From Paenibacillus radicibacter (GTDB taxonomy: Bacteria > Bacillota > Bacilli > Paenibacillales > NBRC-103111): 64,000 nt of DNA. Positions 43,925 through 55,178 of the stretch are shown here, in pieces. The stretch is taken from contig NZ_JANQBC010000009.1 of NCBI RefSeq assembly GCF_024721995.1, positions 124,001-188,000 of the forward strand, given 5' to 3'. Within the stretch, counting starts at the first letter, position 1. The number at the start of each line of letters is the position of its first letter. Under the pieces are notes generated by a model, which did not search any database, had not been told where the DNA came from, and saw only the letters and a program-made list of their open reading frames with translations. The position numbers and the translations under genes were made by a program.

Positions 43925-45166
43925 ATGTTACATAGAAAAATCATACTCGCGATTGCAGATGGATTAGGTGATCGCCCACATCCAGATTTAAACAATCTTA
44001 CACCGCTTGAATACGCAAAACGCACAAATATGGATCGCCTAGCAGCGCAAGGAATCACGGGCATGGTCGATCTGATCAGCCCGGGGATTCCTGTCGGAAC
44101 CGACATGGGGCATCTGATCTTGTTCGGATACCAGCCTACAGATTATCCGGGTCGTGGCCCAATTGAAGCGCTCGGTGTAGGTATGGAAGTTGAGCCTGGA
44201 GATGTCGTATTGCGATGCAACTGGGCAACTGTAAATGATGAAGGCATTGTAGTCGATCGTCGTGCAGGTCGTATTCGTGAAGGAACAACTGAGCTTGCTG
44301 CTCTGCTTAATGGAATGAAGTTAGACGATCATGTTCAAGCATTCATTCAATCTGCAACCGAGCATCGAGCTGTACTCATTATTCGTGGCAATGGATTAAG
44401 CGACCAGATCAGTGACTCTGACCCGCATGCACCTAACGATGGTCATCCGTATCATGAAGTAAAGGCGCTTAATGATTCAGAAGAAGCTCGCAGAACCGCC
44501 TACTACCTCAACTTATTTTTACAACAATCACATGCTCTACTTAAAAATCATCCTGTGAACATCGAGCGTATGAAGCAAGGTAAGCTACCTGCTAACTTCT
44601 TAATTACAAGAGGTGCTGGACAGGCTGCACACCTAGAACCGATGACTACTCGTATGAAAATCAAAGGAAGCTGTATCGCTGGCGAAAGCACCGTGCTCGG
44701 TGTTGCGAAATTAGCAGGATTTGATGCGATTACAGATATTACGATGACGGGCAATATCGATACGAATATTGAGCTTAAAGCGAAATTAGCTTTAGAGCAA
44801 AATGTTTCGAACGACTTTGTCGTTGTCCATATGAAAGCCCCTGATCTTAAAGGGCATGACGCTGATCCACTAGGTAAGGTATACGCGATTGAACGTTTCG
44901 ATGAGATGGTAGGTTTGATCGCTGATCAGCTGCCAGAAGATACGTATCTCGCACTTGCCGCTGATCACTCTACCCCATGCGAGATTGGCGAACATACGGG
45001 TGACCCTGTTCCTGTCTTAATCTATGGACCAAGCTTACGTAGAGATCGAGTTACTGAGTACACCGAAATCGAGTGCATGTATGGCGGCTTGGGACGGTTG
45101 TCCGGTTCACAATTTGTAACCACACTGCATGGTTTGATGGGCTGTGTGAAGAAACAGGGTTCGTAG
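43925..45166 (+). CDS. ApgM-type (archaeal-like) phosphoglycerate mutase family protein
   Basis: 413 residues, 20 bases after the transporter gene. Alkaline-phosphatase-superfamily metal motifs are present: AIADGLGDRPH (Asp), DSDPHAPND, ADHSTPCEIGEHTGDPVPV (Asp-His and His). The mutase-specific parts GRGPIEALGVG and LPANFLITRGAGQ match cofactor-independent 2,3-bisphosphoglycerate-independent mutases of archaea. At the nucleophile position it has Thr (VGTDMGH) where the classical bacterial enzyme has Ser. Its position behind a DASS transporter and LysR regulator suggests a pathway role other than housekeeping glycolysis. Confidence 0.82.
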   Translation: MLHRKIILAIADGLGDRPHPDLNNLTPLEYAKRTNMDRLAAQGITGMVDLISPGIPVGTDMGHLILFGYQPTDYPGRGPIEALGVGMEVEPGDVVLRCNWATVNDEGIVVDRRAGRIREGTTELAALLNGMKLDDHVQAFIQSATEHRAVLIIRGNGLSDQISDSDPHAPNDGHPYHEVKALNDSEEARRTAYYLNLFLQQSHALLKNHPVNIERMKQGKLPANFLITRGAGQAAHLEPMTTRMKIKGSCIAGESTVLGVAKLAGFDAITDITMTGNIDTNIELKAKLALEQNVSNDFVVVHMKAPDLKGHDADPLGKVYAIERFDEMVGLIADQLPEDTYLALAADHSTPCEIGEHTGDPVPVLIYGPSLRRDRVTEYTEIECMYGGLGRLSGSQFVTTLHGLMGCVKKQGS

Positions 45167-45183
45167 CCTATTATCATAACAAA

Positions 45184-45219
45184 CAGCCTGCTGAGATAAA
45201 CTCGGCAGGCTGCTCTTTT
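45184..45219 (+). terminator. Terminator of DASS-ApgM operon
   Basis: A 12-bp stem (CAGCCTGCTGAG with CTCGGCAGGCTG, one mismatch) and a 5-base loop, followed by TCTTTTATAT. Confidence 0.85.
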
Positions 45220-45310
45220 ATATATACGCACACTATATTTCCATGGAACATTTCCCAGGCAAGCGCAAAAATCGCTATTAGAAGTGTACTATCGACACAG
45301 TTTAGGACAA

Positions 45311-47191
45311 TTAAACCATTATTTTGCAAACATCATTCGTGAATTGAACAGGATCTTGCAGCGGCAATCCTTCGATAAGAAGAGCTTGACTGTATAGTAG
45401 TGCCGTATACAGACTTAGCTTCTCTTTGTCCGTATCAAAAGCTTGCTTGAGTGACTCGAACACCTCATGATGAACGTTCACTTCAAGCACTTTCTGTGCT
45501 TTTACATCTGGATTGTTCGGCATTGCACTTAAGATTTTCTCCATCTCAATCGTTACTTCGCCTTCAGTAGAAAGGCATACCGGATGAGACTTGAGGCGCT
45601 TGGAAGCACGAACACTCGTCACTTTATCTTGAAGTTGAGCCGTCATGTATTCGAACAACTCTTGGTTATCCTTCTTCTCTTCTTCCGTCTCTTTCTGGGA
45701 GTCATCTAGATCAATACCAAGATCTCCGCTGGATACAGACTTAAATTCTTTCTCTTTGTAACTCATGATCATCTTAATTGCGAACTCGTCGATGTCATCC
45801 GTAAAGTACAGGATTTCATAGCCTTTATCCGTAACTAGCTCCGTCTGTGGAAGCTTATCAATACGCTCAATGGATTCACCAGACGCGTAATAGATATATT
45901 TCTGATCCTCTGGCATACGGGATACGTACTCGTCAAGAGTCACTTGCTTCTTCTCCTTGGAGGAGTAGAACATGATGAGGTCTTGCAATACTTCCTTATG
46001 ACTGCCATAGTCGCTGTAGATGCCGTACTTCAACTGTCTACCGAATGACTTGTAGAACAACTCGTATTTCTCACGGTCATCTTTAAGCAAGCTAAGCAGC
46101 TGACTCTTGATCTTGTTACCAATGTTCTTCGCGATCAACTTCAACTGACGATCATGTTGTAGCATTTCACGTGAGATATTTAGCGACAAGCTCTCCGAAT
46201 CAACCATCCCTTTCACAAAGCTAAAATAGTCTGGAAGCAGATCCGCGCATTTGTTCATGATCAGAACGCCATTGGCATACAGCTCAAGTCCCTTCTCATA
46301 TTCCTTCGTGTAGTAATCAAAAGGCGTATTCTCAGGGATAAACAAGATTGCTTGGTACACGACCGCGCCGTCAGCGCTAATATGTAAATGCTTCAGCGGC
46401 TTATCGAAGCCGTAACGCTTTTCTTGGTAGAACTGCTCGTAGTCTGCGTCTGTCAGCTCATTCTTATTTTTACGCCAGATCGGAACCATGCTGTTGATGA
46501 TCTTCTCTTCCGTGTAATCTTCGAATTCACTTTCGCTGCCTTCTTGTAGACGTTTACCAGAAACATCCATCTTAATCGGATAGCGGATGAAGTCCGAATA
46601 CTTCTTAATAATAGATTTCAGACGATATTCTTCCAAGAACTCATCATAGCTCTCATCTTCCGTATTCGGCTTAATCGTAAGAATAATCTCTGTACCATGG
46701 GACTCTTTCTCACTCGGTTCAATTGTATAGCCTTCCGCGCCTGTCGACTCCCACTTGTAAGCCCGATCACTGCCAACCGCTTTACTGATCACCGTTACAA
46801 CATCTGCAACCATGAACGCTGAGTAGAAACCAACGCCGAATTGACCAATGATGTCGTAGCCGTCTTTGGATTGATTCTCTTTCTTGAATGCTAAGGAGCC
46901 ACTCTTCGCAATCACACCTAAGTTGTTCTCTAAGTCTTCTGGTGTCATCCCGATACCTGTGTCGCGGATTGTTAGCGTACGATTAGCTTGATCAGCCGTA
47001 ATTTTGATGAAATAGCTATCTTGATCGAAAACCAGCGTGTCATCGGTTAATGCTTTATAGTACATTTTATCAATCGCATCACTAGCATTGGAAATTAACT
47101 CTCTTAAGAAAATCTCCTTCTGCGTGTAGATGGAATTGATCATCATCTCTAATAATCGTTTGGATTCAGCTTGAAACTGTTTTTTCTCCAC
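45311..47191 (-). CDS. htpG: Hsp90 chaperone HtpG
   Basis: 626 residues from GTG 47191 (GGAG 9 bases upstream), full length. The N-terminal ATPase domain has [21 protein letters not shown] and [13 protein letters not shown]. The middle domain has [15 protein letters not shown] (given in part), and the C-terminal domain ends in the dimerisation helices. It is an ATP-dependent cytoplasmic chaperone. A CIRCE element sits between its promoter and start, so HrcA probably represses it; in Bacillus subtilis htpG is not an HrcA target. Confidence 0.97.
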   Translation of the reverse strand: MEKKQFQAESKRLLEMMINSIYTQKEIFLRELISNASDAIDKMYYKALTDDTLVFDQDSYFIKITADQANRTLTIRDTGIGMTPEDLENNLGVIAKSGSLAFKKENQSKDGYDIIGQFGVGFYSAFMVADVVTVISKAVGSDRAYKWESTGAEGYTIEPSEKESHGTEIILTIKPNTEDESYDEFLEEYRLKSIIKKYSDFIRYPIKMDVSGKRLQEGSESEFEDYTEEKIINSMVPIWRKNKNELTDADYEQFYQEKRYGFDKPLKHLHISADGAVVYQAILFIPENTPFDYYTKEYEKGLELYANGVLIMNKCADLLPDYFSFVKGMVDSESLSLNISREMLQHDRQLKLIAKNIGNKIKSQLLSLLKDDREKYELFYKSFGRQLKYGIYSDYGSHKEVLQDLIMFYSSKEKKQVTLDEYVSRMPEDQKYIYYASGESIERIDKLPQTELVTDKGYEILYFTDDIDEFAIKMIMSYKEKEFKSVSSGDLGIDLDDSQKETEEEKKDNQELFEYMTAQLQDKVTSVRASKRLKSHPVCLSTEGEVTIEMEKILSAMPNNPDVKAQKVLEVNVHHEVFESLKQAFDTDKEKLSLYTALLYSQALLIEGLPLQDPVQFTNDVCKIMV

Positions 47192-47225
47192 GTGCGCTTT
47201 CTCCTCTCAAAAGGAAACATTAGTT

Positions 47226-47252
47226 TTAGCACTCTAGACCATCGAGTGCTAT
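47226..47252 (-). promoter_or_regulatory. CIRCE element (HrcA operator)
   Basis: TTAGCACTC-N9-GAGTGCTAT matches the CIRCE consensus except for the last base. It lies 35 bases upstream of the htpG start and directly downstream of the -10 box. Confidence 0.92.
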
Positions 47253-47259
47253 TAAATAT

Positions 47260-47288
47260 TTTATCACATTAGGGGTAAATGTTGTCAA
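47260..47288 (-). promoter_or_regulatory. htpG promoter
   Basis: Minus strand: perfect -35 TTGACA (47283-47288), 17-base spacer, -10 GATAAA (47260-47265). It abuts the CIRCE element. Confidence 0.65.
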
Positions 47289-47346
47289 TATGGGGTCATC
47301 GCTTGGGAGTTCTTAATAACTAATAAGTATTGAAAATAGTCCGTTG

Positions 47347-47625
47347 TTACCCCTGATGTTCATAGTCCAAATCCGTTCCTATCATGCGAATTTGTTTCGT
47401 TTTTGGGAGCGATAGGTCTCCAGCAGATTGATTTAGATAACGAAGAATTTTCCACCGAGCGTTAGTATTATATGCCGTGTTATGACTCTCACCCGTTAGA
47501 AATACATCATACTTCTCATGATCAGGCTCAAGTTGATTAAATCAAGATAGATTGTCGTCTTCACTAAGCTTTATCCAGCCTTTATTCATTTTCAAATAGT
47601 CAATCAAAGGCGTATTTAGATAACC
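47347..47625 (-). pseudogene. C-terminally truncated gene remnant
   Basis: One minus-strand frame of about 92 codons reads NTPLIDYLKMNKGW, KYDVFLTGESHNTAYNTNARWK and ILRYLNQSAGDLSLPKTK, ending TAA at 47347-47349. It has one internal TGA (near 47541) and no start codon with a ribosome site. The GESH motif recalls the N-terminus of erythromycin-esterase-like or ChaN-like hydrolases, only loosely. It is a fragment whose rest has been lost. Confidence 0.6.
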
Positions 47626-47626
47626 A

Positions 47627-48313
47627 TTACTCGTTTTTATCTGCACTATCCGGAACATATGCGATGATGAAGATCAGTGCGTATGTCACCATAAACAGAT
47701 CAGAAGTAAGCCCGCTGACTATTGTACTCAAAGCTTCACTTAAGAATAGACCTGTAATGAACTCAACCACAAATTCAAGAATGACGTTCATTATGATGAG
47801 CAGCAGCGATAACCAGAAAAACTCAAGTGTCCTTCCTTTCATTAATTCATAACTCTTCTTAAAAGGATTACTTCTATTCTCACCGTCCGCAATAATGATT
47901 ATGGAATAAAGTCCTAGACGAAGAGCGAAGAAAATCCCCGGAATAATAAGTAAAATAATACCTATCATTGTGATGAGCCCAGTTACTAATCCATAACCGA
48001 TCAATCGAGGCAGTGACTTCAAACAATCGAGGTAAGCTTCTTTAAATGTCAGACTGCGACCTTCCGACAATCTAATATAGGTGTACTGGATAAGTGCTGC
48101 AGAACCCCATATCGAGAACGGAATGCTAACTAATATCACGATTAAGGAATGCATAAATAAGTACTCAAAAAATTCTGGACGAATCAATTTGTAAGATAAG
48201 ATCTGAATTGGGATATAAGTAGCTAACATAATCAAAACAATATTTTTAAAATTGGAAAAATAGAAATTAAAAGTCTTTTTTAATAACTCCATGCCTTTCA
48301 AGTTTTCAACCAT
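47627..48313 (-). CDS. Multi-pass membrane protein (GDPD membrane-domain-like)
   Basis: 228 residues with about six membrane segments. The pattern IGYGLVTGLITMIGIILLIIPGIFFALRLGL, with the preceding basic loop, matches the family of glycerophosphodiesterase membrane-domain-like proteins of unknown role (DUF7847/YciC type). The ATG follows AAAAGGAG. It is 16 bases after the DUF402 gene and probably co-transcribed with it. Confidence 0.75.
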   Translation of the reverse strand: MVENLKGMELLKKTFNFYFSNFKNIVLIMLATYIPIQILSYKLIRPEFFEYLFMHSLIVILVSIPFSIWGSAALIQYTYIRLSEGRSLTFKEAYLDCLKSLPRLIGYGLVTGLITMIGIILLIIPGIFFALRLGLYSIIIIADGENRSNPFKKSYELMKGRTLEFFWLSLLLIIMNVILEFVVEFITGLFLSEALSTIVSGLTSDLFMVTYALIFIIAYVPDSADKNE

Positions 48314-48329
48314 TGAATCATTCTCCTTT

Positions 48330-48869
48330 TCAATTAAACACTTCTATATATCTCTTTATTTCGTTAATAAGGGATTGCTTTTGCCTGGTAATCTGGGTGA
48401 GGAGTCTTTCAAGTTCAGTGCGAGCTAATATGTAATCTTCTTGAGTAATAACTCCGTCTTGCAGCGCCTTCTCTAGTTCATCTTCGTCCTTAATGTAGTA
48501 TTCGCCACTTGGCAGAATGATCAAATCTAAGAACAGGTCATCGATTGCAGGTATGCCTTCGCTTGTCAGATAGGTTGATTTTACAATGTCAAAATAATAT
48601 TGCAGCACTTGACCCTCTGAACCCCGCATAACCGTAAGACTGTATTTCTCTTCGTCTGGGAAGAACATTAGCCATGAATAGCCGTTATCGACAATACATA
48701 TTTCATGATTCTCGTACTTGGCAGATAATGGTGCGTGTACAAGGTCGAGATACAGTAAGGTAATATAGCCTTTAAACTGATCGTCTTGGATGTACTTCTG
48801 CACATAACGCTTCTCTATTATTCGTGACCAGTTCGGGCGATTGGCGGCTTTCTGTTTCAGTTGTTGCAC
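48330..48869 (-). CDS. DUF402-domain protein
   Basis: 179 residues from GTG 48869 after AAGGAGG. The DUF402 region (about 60-150) contains YSWLMFFPDEEKYSLTVM, YYFDIVKSTYLTSEG, and IDDLFLDLIILPSGEYYIKDEDELEKAL. The conserved Asp and Tyr residues bind divalent metal in characterised relatives (FomD and nucleoside tri-/diphosphatases). Probable hydrolase of a nucleotide-like diphosphate, substrate unknown. It is first in a two-gene unit with the membrane protein. Confidence 0.82.
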   Translation of the reverse strand: MQQLKQKAANRPNWSRIIEKRYVQKYIQDDQFKGYITLLYLDLVHAPLSAKYENHEICIVDNGYSWLMFFPDEEKYSLTVMRGSEGQVLQYYFDIVKSTYLTSEGIPAIDDLFLDLIILPSGEYYIKDEDELEKALQDGVITQEDYILARTELERLLTQITRQKQSLINEIKRYIEVFN

Positions 48870-48936
48870 GTTTCACCTCCTTCCATTATTTTAATGTGTC
48901 ATTGCAAGGGGATTCGTTTATTAATCGTGCAAACCG

Positions 48937-48963
48937 ACTAGTTTGTTATGCGACAAATCTAGT
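48937..48963. promoter_or_regulatory. Inverted repeat upstream of the rph promoter
   Basis: ACTAGTTTGT and ACAAATCTAGT pair with one bulge around a 6-base loop, 47 bases upstream of the rph -35. It is a possible operator or the end of an older hairpin, with no known regulator. Confidence 0.3.
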
Positions 48964-49010
48964 AGAAATTTAACAAAAAATCCGAACTGTTCTACCAAAT
49001 ACCTCTTTTA

Positions 49011-49039
49011 TTGCATATAAATGGATGTGATGGTATAAT
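49011..49039 (+). promoter_or_regulatory. Promoter of the rifampin phosphotransferase gene
   Basis: -35 TTGCAT (49011-49016), 17-base spacer, -10 TATAAT (49034-49039) with an extended TG at 49031-49032. Strong by sequence; leaves an 80-base leader. Confidence 0.75.
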
Positions 49040-49120
49040 CAGAGAAATTTTTACAATTATATCAAGCAGAAGAATTAGTATCAAAGATGATTTATATCAT
49101 TTAATAATTAGGAGTGATAG

Positions 49121-51754
<2,634 letters not shown>

Positions 51755-51772
51755 TATTATTATACTACGTGT

Positions 51773-51824
51773 AAAAGGATGGATCTTTCGTCTCTTCATT
51801 TCAATGACCTTAATCCATCCTTTT
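51773..51824 (+). terminator. Terminator of rph
   Basis: A perfect 12-bp stem (AAAAGGATGGAT, 51773-51784, with 51813-51824), a 28-base loop, ending in TTTT. Confidence 0.75.
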
Positions 51825-51856
51825 CATATTCGTTTTCAGGTAAAGTTCAATCTCAC

Positions 51857-51970
51857 CTACTTCTTCTTCCCTGTAAACCGCATAATCAATCGTACGATTC
51901 CGAATGTAATCGCTGCTACGACAACGATAACAATGATCTGCATGATTGCTACTTCTGGCTTAAAATCCAT
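51857..51970 (-). CDS. Small single-pass membrane protein, 37 aa
   Basis: ATG 51970 is 9 bases after AAGGAG. The product begins MDFKPEVAIMQ, has one membrane segment (about 10-28: MQIIVIVVVAAITFG) and ends in a basic tail, FTGKKK. It is too short for standard gene finders. It resembles in size and layout the other short membrane proteins at 52492 and 59056. No function is known. Confidence 0.65.
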   Translation of the reverse strand: MDFKPEVAIMQIIVIVVVAAITFGIVRLIMRFTGKKK

Positions 51971-52011
51971 ATTCGTTGACTCCTTCTGAACTCATATTTC
52001 AAGTCAATTCG

Positions 52012-52479
52012 TTATTCAAACAGGTTCACCTTCACCACGGCACCCTTCGCAACCAGCATCGTATGTAACTGTGCTCTATGGTGATACACATGTCCCAGAA
52101 TCTGCAGTAACCACTCATAGCGTGAATACGACACTCCCCAGTAAGATCGCTTAATTTCGGACAGTTCCTCTTCTGAATAAGCCGCAAATGCTTCTTTTAC
52201 AAACTCAAAGTTCAATTGAAGCTGTGTTTCCATCCCCTGCAAGTCATATACACTATGGTCCTTGTAAAATGCACTCATCTGCTCCTGCGTTGCCTCGTTC
52301 ATAATCAAGAAATCTGCTCTACATAGAATCGAGATATGACTTAGAAGCTCCCTTACACTGCGTTTATCTGGTGTAAATCTATAATCCAGATCTACTTCGG
52401 ACAACTGCTCCATTATCACTTGAATGGAATCTACTCCAACTCTTATCTGGTTAAATACACGGGTACACACTTGTTCCAT
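52012..52479 (-). CDS. DinB-family protein
   Basis: 155 residues; ATG after GGAAG. Four-helix DinB pattern with metal-site histidines in LLSHISILCRAD and ILGHVYHHRAQLHTML. Family members are metal-dependent thiol transferases or uncharacterised stress proteins. It is the distal gene of a minus-strand block of small modifying enzymes (52012-55147). Confidence 0.85.
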   Translation of the reverse strand: MEQVCTRVFNQIRVGVDSIQVIMEQLSEVDLDYRFTPDKRSVRELLSHISILCRADFLIMNEATQEQMSAFYKDHSVYDLQGMETQLQLNFEFVKEAFAAYSEEELSEIKRSYWGVSYSRYEWLLQILGHVYHHRAQLHTMLVAKGAVVKVNLFE

Positions 52480-52491
52480 AAGTCACTTCCT

Positions 52492-52599
52492 TCACTTTCT
52501 TCGCAGCCGTTTTATTACAAGGACTAACACATACAAGAAAACCACAACAAGGGCAATACTTATTAGCGAAACAATTGTATTCTCCATCGTAAAAGACAT
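52492..52599 (-). CDS. Small single-pass membrane protein, 35 aa
   Basis: The ATG lies 1 base after the stop of the HAD phosphatase gene (TAATATG), with AGGTGG upstream, so translation is coupled. It starts MSFTMENTIVS, has one hydrophobic segment (about 9-29: VSLISIALVVVFLYVLVL) and a basic end, KRLRRK. No family is recognised. Confidence 0.65.
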   Translation of the reverse strand: MSFTMENTIVSLISIALVVVFLYVLVLVIKRLRRK

Positions 52600-52600
52600 A

Positions 52601-53140
52601 TTAATCACCACCTATATTCCTAATATAAGTGATAGTTTGAGCAGCTTCTGCAAAATCTTTCACAATATAATCAGGCTCTATCTCCGACCATTTGTGACGA
52701 TACGTATGCAGCGCAGCATGCCCAGCTCCTGTCTGCACCAAGATTTTCGTGCAACCTGCACGGTGTGCTGCGAGCATATCTGACCAACGATCTCCGATCA
52801 CGATACACTGAGTCAAATCCAACTCATGCTCGATTGCTGCACGCTCCAACATCCCCGTATTCGGCTTCCTACAAGAACATCCATCATCATGCTGATGCGG
52901 GCAAATATACACATCATCAAACCCAAATGCCTTCATTTCGTTGTAAAAGGCCTCTTCCGTCGCCTCCCCACTTGCAATACCCGGCTGATTCGTAAAGCCT
53001 AACAGCTTTATTCCCATTACTTTCAACTGCCCCAAAGCCTGATCCACATTGGCAAATAGCTCGAACGAATCCGGATACTCCACCTCATCCGAACCACCAA
53101 TCGTACCGTCTCGATCAATAAATACAGCTTGAATGTTCAT
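52601..53140 (-). CDS. HAD-IIIA phosphatase (GmhB-like)
   Basis: 179 residues; ATG after GAGGA. HAD motif I is IDRDGTIGG (nucleophile Asp), motif II FTNQPG, motif III Lys in CRKP and motif IV IGDRWSDML. The zinc loop CPHQHDDGCSCRKP is typical of D,D-heptose-1,7-bisphosphate and histidinol phosphatases. Without other heptose or His genes nearby the substrate is uncertain. It is coupled to the tiny membrane protein downstream. Confidence 0.88.
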   Translation of the reverse strand: MNIQAVFIDRDGTIGGSDEVEYPDSFELFANVDQALGQLKVMGIKLLGFTNQPGIASGEATEEAFYNEMKAFGFDDVYICPHQHDDGCSCRKPNTGMLERAAIEHELDLTQCIVIGDRWSDMLAAHRAGCTKILVQTGAGHAALHTYRHKWSEIEPDYIVKDFAEAAQTITYIRNIGGD

Positions 53141-53177
53141 CTTACCGAAGTCCTCTTTTCACTAACTATAACTAACA

Positions 53178-53600
53178 TTAGATGATTCCCCCTACATATA
53201 CCCCAAGCTCACCAAATAGTAGAGGAAGCTCATCCATATCTACCCATTGATAACAATACACCCAACCATCATCCTCATCTGAACTTGTTACTACATGTGT
53301 AAATTCATCTAAGCAATCCGCTTGCATTTGATAATAGTGACGAGTAATCTGCGTCTGAAGTGAATCAGCATAATAGTGATGCACACCTAGATAGCTAATC
53401 TCATACGGCGTTGTGCCTGCTTCCTCTTGTACTTCCCTTACAATCGCTGCTTCGAGTTCCTCTCCATCCATAACCGTTCCACCTGGAACTTGAAACCCAA
53501 GGTGCTCGAACCCTTGCTCTTTGAAAATGAGAAGCTGCTTCTTACCTGCAACTTCTCGCGTAATATAGGCGGTTACTTTTGTAGCTGCTTTCATCTCCAC
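53178..53600 (-). CDS. Nudix hydrolase
   Basis: 140 residues from GTG 53600 after GGAGGAG; an ATG two codons on is possible. The Nudix box is complete (GGTVMDGEELEAAIVREVQ then EEAGT, residues about 40-62). It hydrolyses a nucleoside diphosphate linked to another moiety; the substrate is unknown. It is flanked by HAD and DinB genes on the same strand. Confidence 0.88.
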   Translation of the reverse strand: MEMKAATKVTAYITREVAGKKQLLIFKEQGFEHLGFQVPGGTVMDGEELEAAIVREVQEEAGTTPYEISYLGVHHYYADSLQTQITRHYYQMQADCLDEFTHVVTSSDEDDGWVYCYQWVDMDELPLLFGELGVYVGGII

Positions 53601-53604
53601 TTGA

Positions 53605-54138
53605 TTACTCCTCCTTCGGCAACCTTTTGCGAATCAGACGAATCTGCCCTCTGTGGTTAATCTCGTCTTCATACACATGGAACCACATGAAGTAATGATT
53701 CGCCTGTTTTCCATACCAAAAGTCTCTTTCTTCATGCAGCCATTCGTCGTTAACGCTCTTGAACAATTCATATGTACGCTCTCTAACGGAAACAAGCTTT
53801 TCTAGATAGTAGGTTAATTCATTACCCTTGATCTTCTCTCTTCCAACAGCACCTAGTTCCATGCCTGCTCCCCAGATCGCTTTCTCTTCTTCGTTAAAAG
53901 TGCGATTCTCAAACGTATAAATTTGATAGTAGTACTCCACCGCTGCAAAATGCTCAAGCAACATTCCAATCGTGTTCCCATCTGCATCCATGTGGTAATC
54001 AAGCTGCTGAACAGTCAGATCCTCAACCGCACGCAAAGTCGTAAATCTCGCATAGTTCATCATCGACAACATTCTACTAATGTGAGGCGAATAACCTGGC
54101 ATATCTTTTACAAGCAACAAATTGTCCATATTAATCAT
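53605..54138 (-). CDS. DinB-family protein
   Basis: 177 residues; ATG after GGAGG. DinB-type helix bundle with His in IGMLLEHFAAVEYYY and in VYEDEINHRGQIRLIRKRLP. Similar in layout to the 52012 and 18586 proteins but not closely related by sequence. It ends 5 bases before the Nudix gene starts, so they are one unit. Function unknown. Confidence 0.84.
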   Translation of the reverse strand: MINMDNLLLVKDMPGYSPHISRMLSMMNYARFTTLRAVEDLTVQQLDYHMDADGNTIGMLLEHFAAVEYYYQIYTFENRTFNEEEKAIWGAGMELGAVGREKIKGNELTYYLEKLVSVRERTYELFKSVNDEWLHEERDFWYGKQANHYFMWFHVYEDEINHRGQIRLIRKRLPKEE

Positions 54139-54165
54139 TCTCGAAAACCTCCAATAGATATAAAT

Positions 54166-54639
54166 TTACACGCGAACCCTATGATCTTCTATCATGACAA
54201 CACTTTTCTTCTCACTTGCGAAAGTTAATATCGACTCCAACATATCCGGCATCAGATTAATCGTATGTAGCTCATCAAGTGGAACCCATTTCACAGCAGT
54301 CTGGTTGATATCCGGATTAAGTGGCAATCTCGGGACAGAGCCAGAAATAAGCTGACACTCGAACACGATAAACAATGTATGTGCCCTCGGACTATACTTG
54401 ATGTTCCGCTGTTGCTGTTCACATTCACACAAGAATGCCACACTACCTACAATCACTTCCGCCATTGCTTCTTCTAATAGTTCTCTTCGTACCGTTTCCT
54501 TAACGACCTCGCCCTCTTCTGCCCCTCCACCGGGAAGAAAGTAATGCTTACCTTTTTCCAAATTATCATATTCAACGAGCAGAACTGCATCATTTTCAAT
54601 AATTAGTGCCGTTGGTCTAACACGAATTGGAAACGACAT
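54166..54639 (-). CDS. Nudix hydrolase, slightly non-canonical box
   Basis: 157 residues; ATG after GGAGG. The Nudix box GGGAEEGEVVKETVRRELLE continues EAMAEV, so the usual Gly after EEx is replaced by Met; the catalytic REx2EE glutamates remain. The C-terminal half has KWVPLDELHTINLMP. Likely active on a nucleotide derivative, though the changed box may affect rate or substrate. It is in the same block as the DinB and GNAT genes. Confidence 0.85.
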   Translation of the reverse strand: MSFPIRVRPTALIIENDAVLLVEYDNLEKGKHYFLPGGGAEEGEVVKETVRRELLEEAMAEVIVGSVAFLCECEQQQRNIKYSPRAHTLFIVFECQLISGSVPRLPLNPDINQTAVKWVPLDELHTINLMPDMLESILTFASEKKSVVMIEDHRVRV

Positions 54640-54661
54640 TGAATCAACCTCCTAGACAAGA

Positions 54662-55147
54662 TTATTCATTGACAAATGTTACAATAGGCCCGTCCCATTC
54701 CTCTTTACGAATCTCTTGAACTTCCCTTGATTTATATGCGTGAACCGTCTTCCGCCAAAAATGCTGCGCTGGCACATTCTCCTCCATCACTGCTGCCTCC
54801 CATCTCCCACGGAACAGATCAAAGACCGCATGCGCAGCCTGTTTGCCAACACCGTCTCGACGATATTTCTTCATTACAAAAAATTCAGCAATACTATAAA
54901 TCTTACGCTCTACTTCATCCAGACCAAGTTCCCGAACGAGAGCAAACCCAGCAAGCTTTCCCTCTACTCGTATGAAAAAGGGATGTCTGCCCGCCTCTGT
55001 CCAATAATGATCCAGATACATGTACTCGTATAGACCGCTTTCGTTCATATCCTCTGGATCGAACTCAGTGAAATCATATTTATACAACTCTAGTAAATTT
55101 CTTAATACCGATTTCTGATCATAGCTGACTTTCACAATCTCTATCAT
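54662..55147 (-). CDS. GNAT-family acetyltransferase
   Basis: 161 residues. The acetyl-CoA motif is VMKKYRRDGVGKQAAHAVFD near residue 93, preceded by IAEFF. The pattern LLELYKYDFTEFDPEDMNESG and YLDHYWTEAGRHPFFIRV is shared with the paralogue at 62763-63287, so the window holds two members of one subfamily. The substrate is unknown. The ribosome site (AAGG) is moderate. Confidence 0.85.
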   Translation of the reverse strand: MIEIVKVSYDQKSVLRNLLELYKYDFTEFDPEDMNESGLYEYMYLDHYWTEAGRHPFFIRVEGKLAGFALVRELGLDEVERKIYSIAEFFVMKKYRRDGVGKQAAHAVFDLFRGRWEAAVMEENVPAQHFWRKTVHAYKSREVQEIRKEEWDGPIVTFVNE

Positions 55148-55178
55148 GTCTTAAAACCTTCTCTCGTCATTTAACAGA

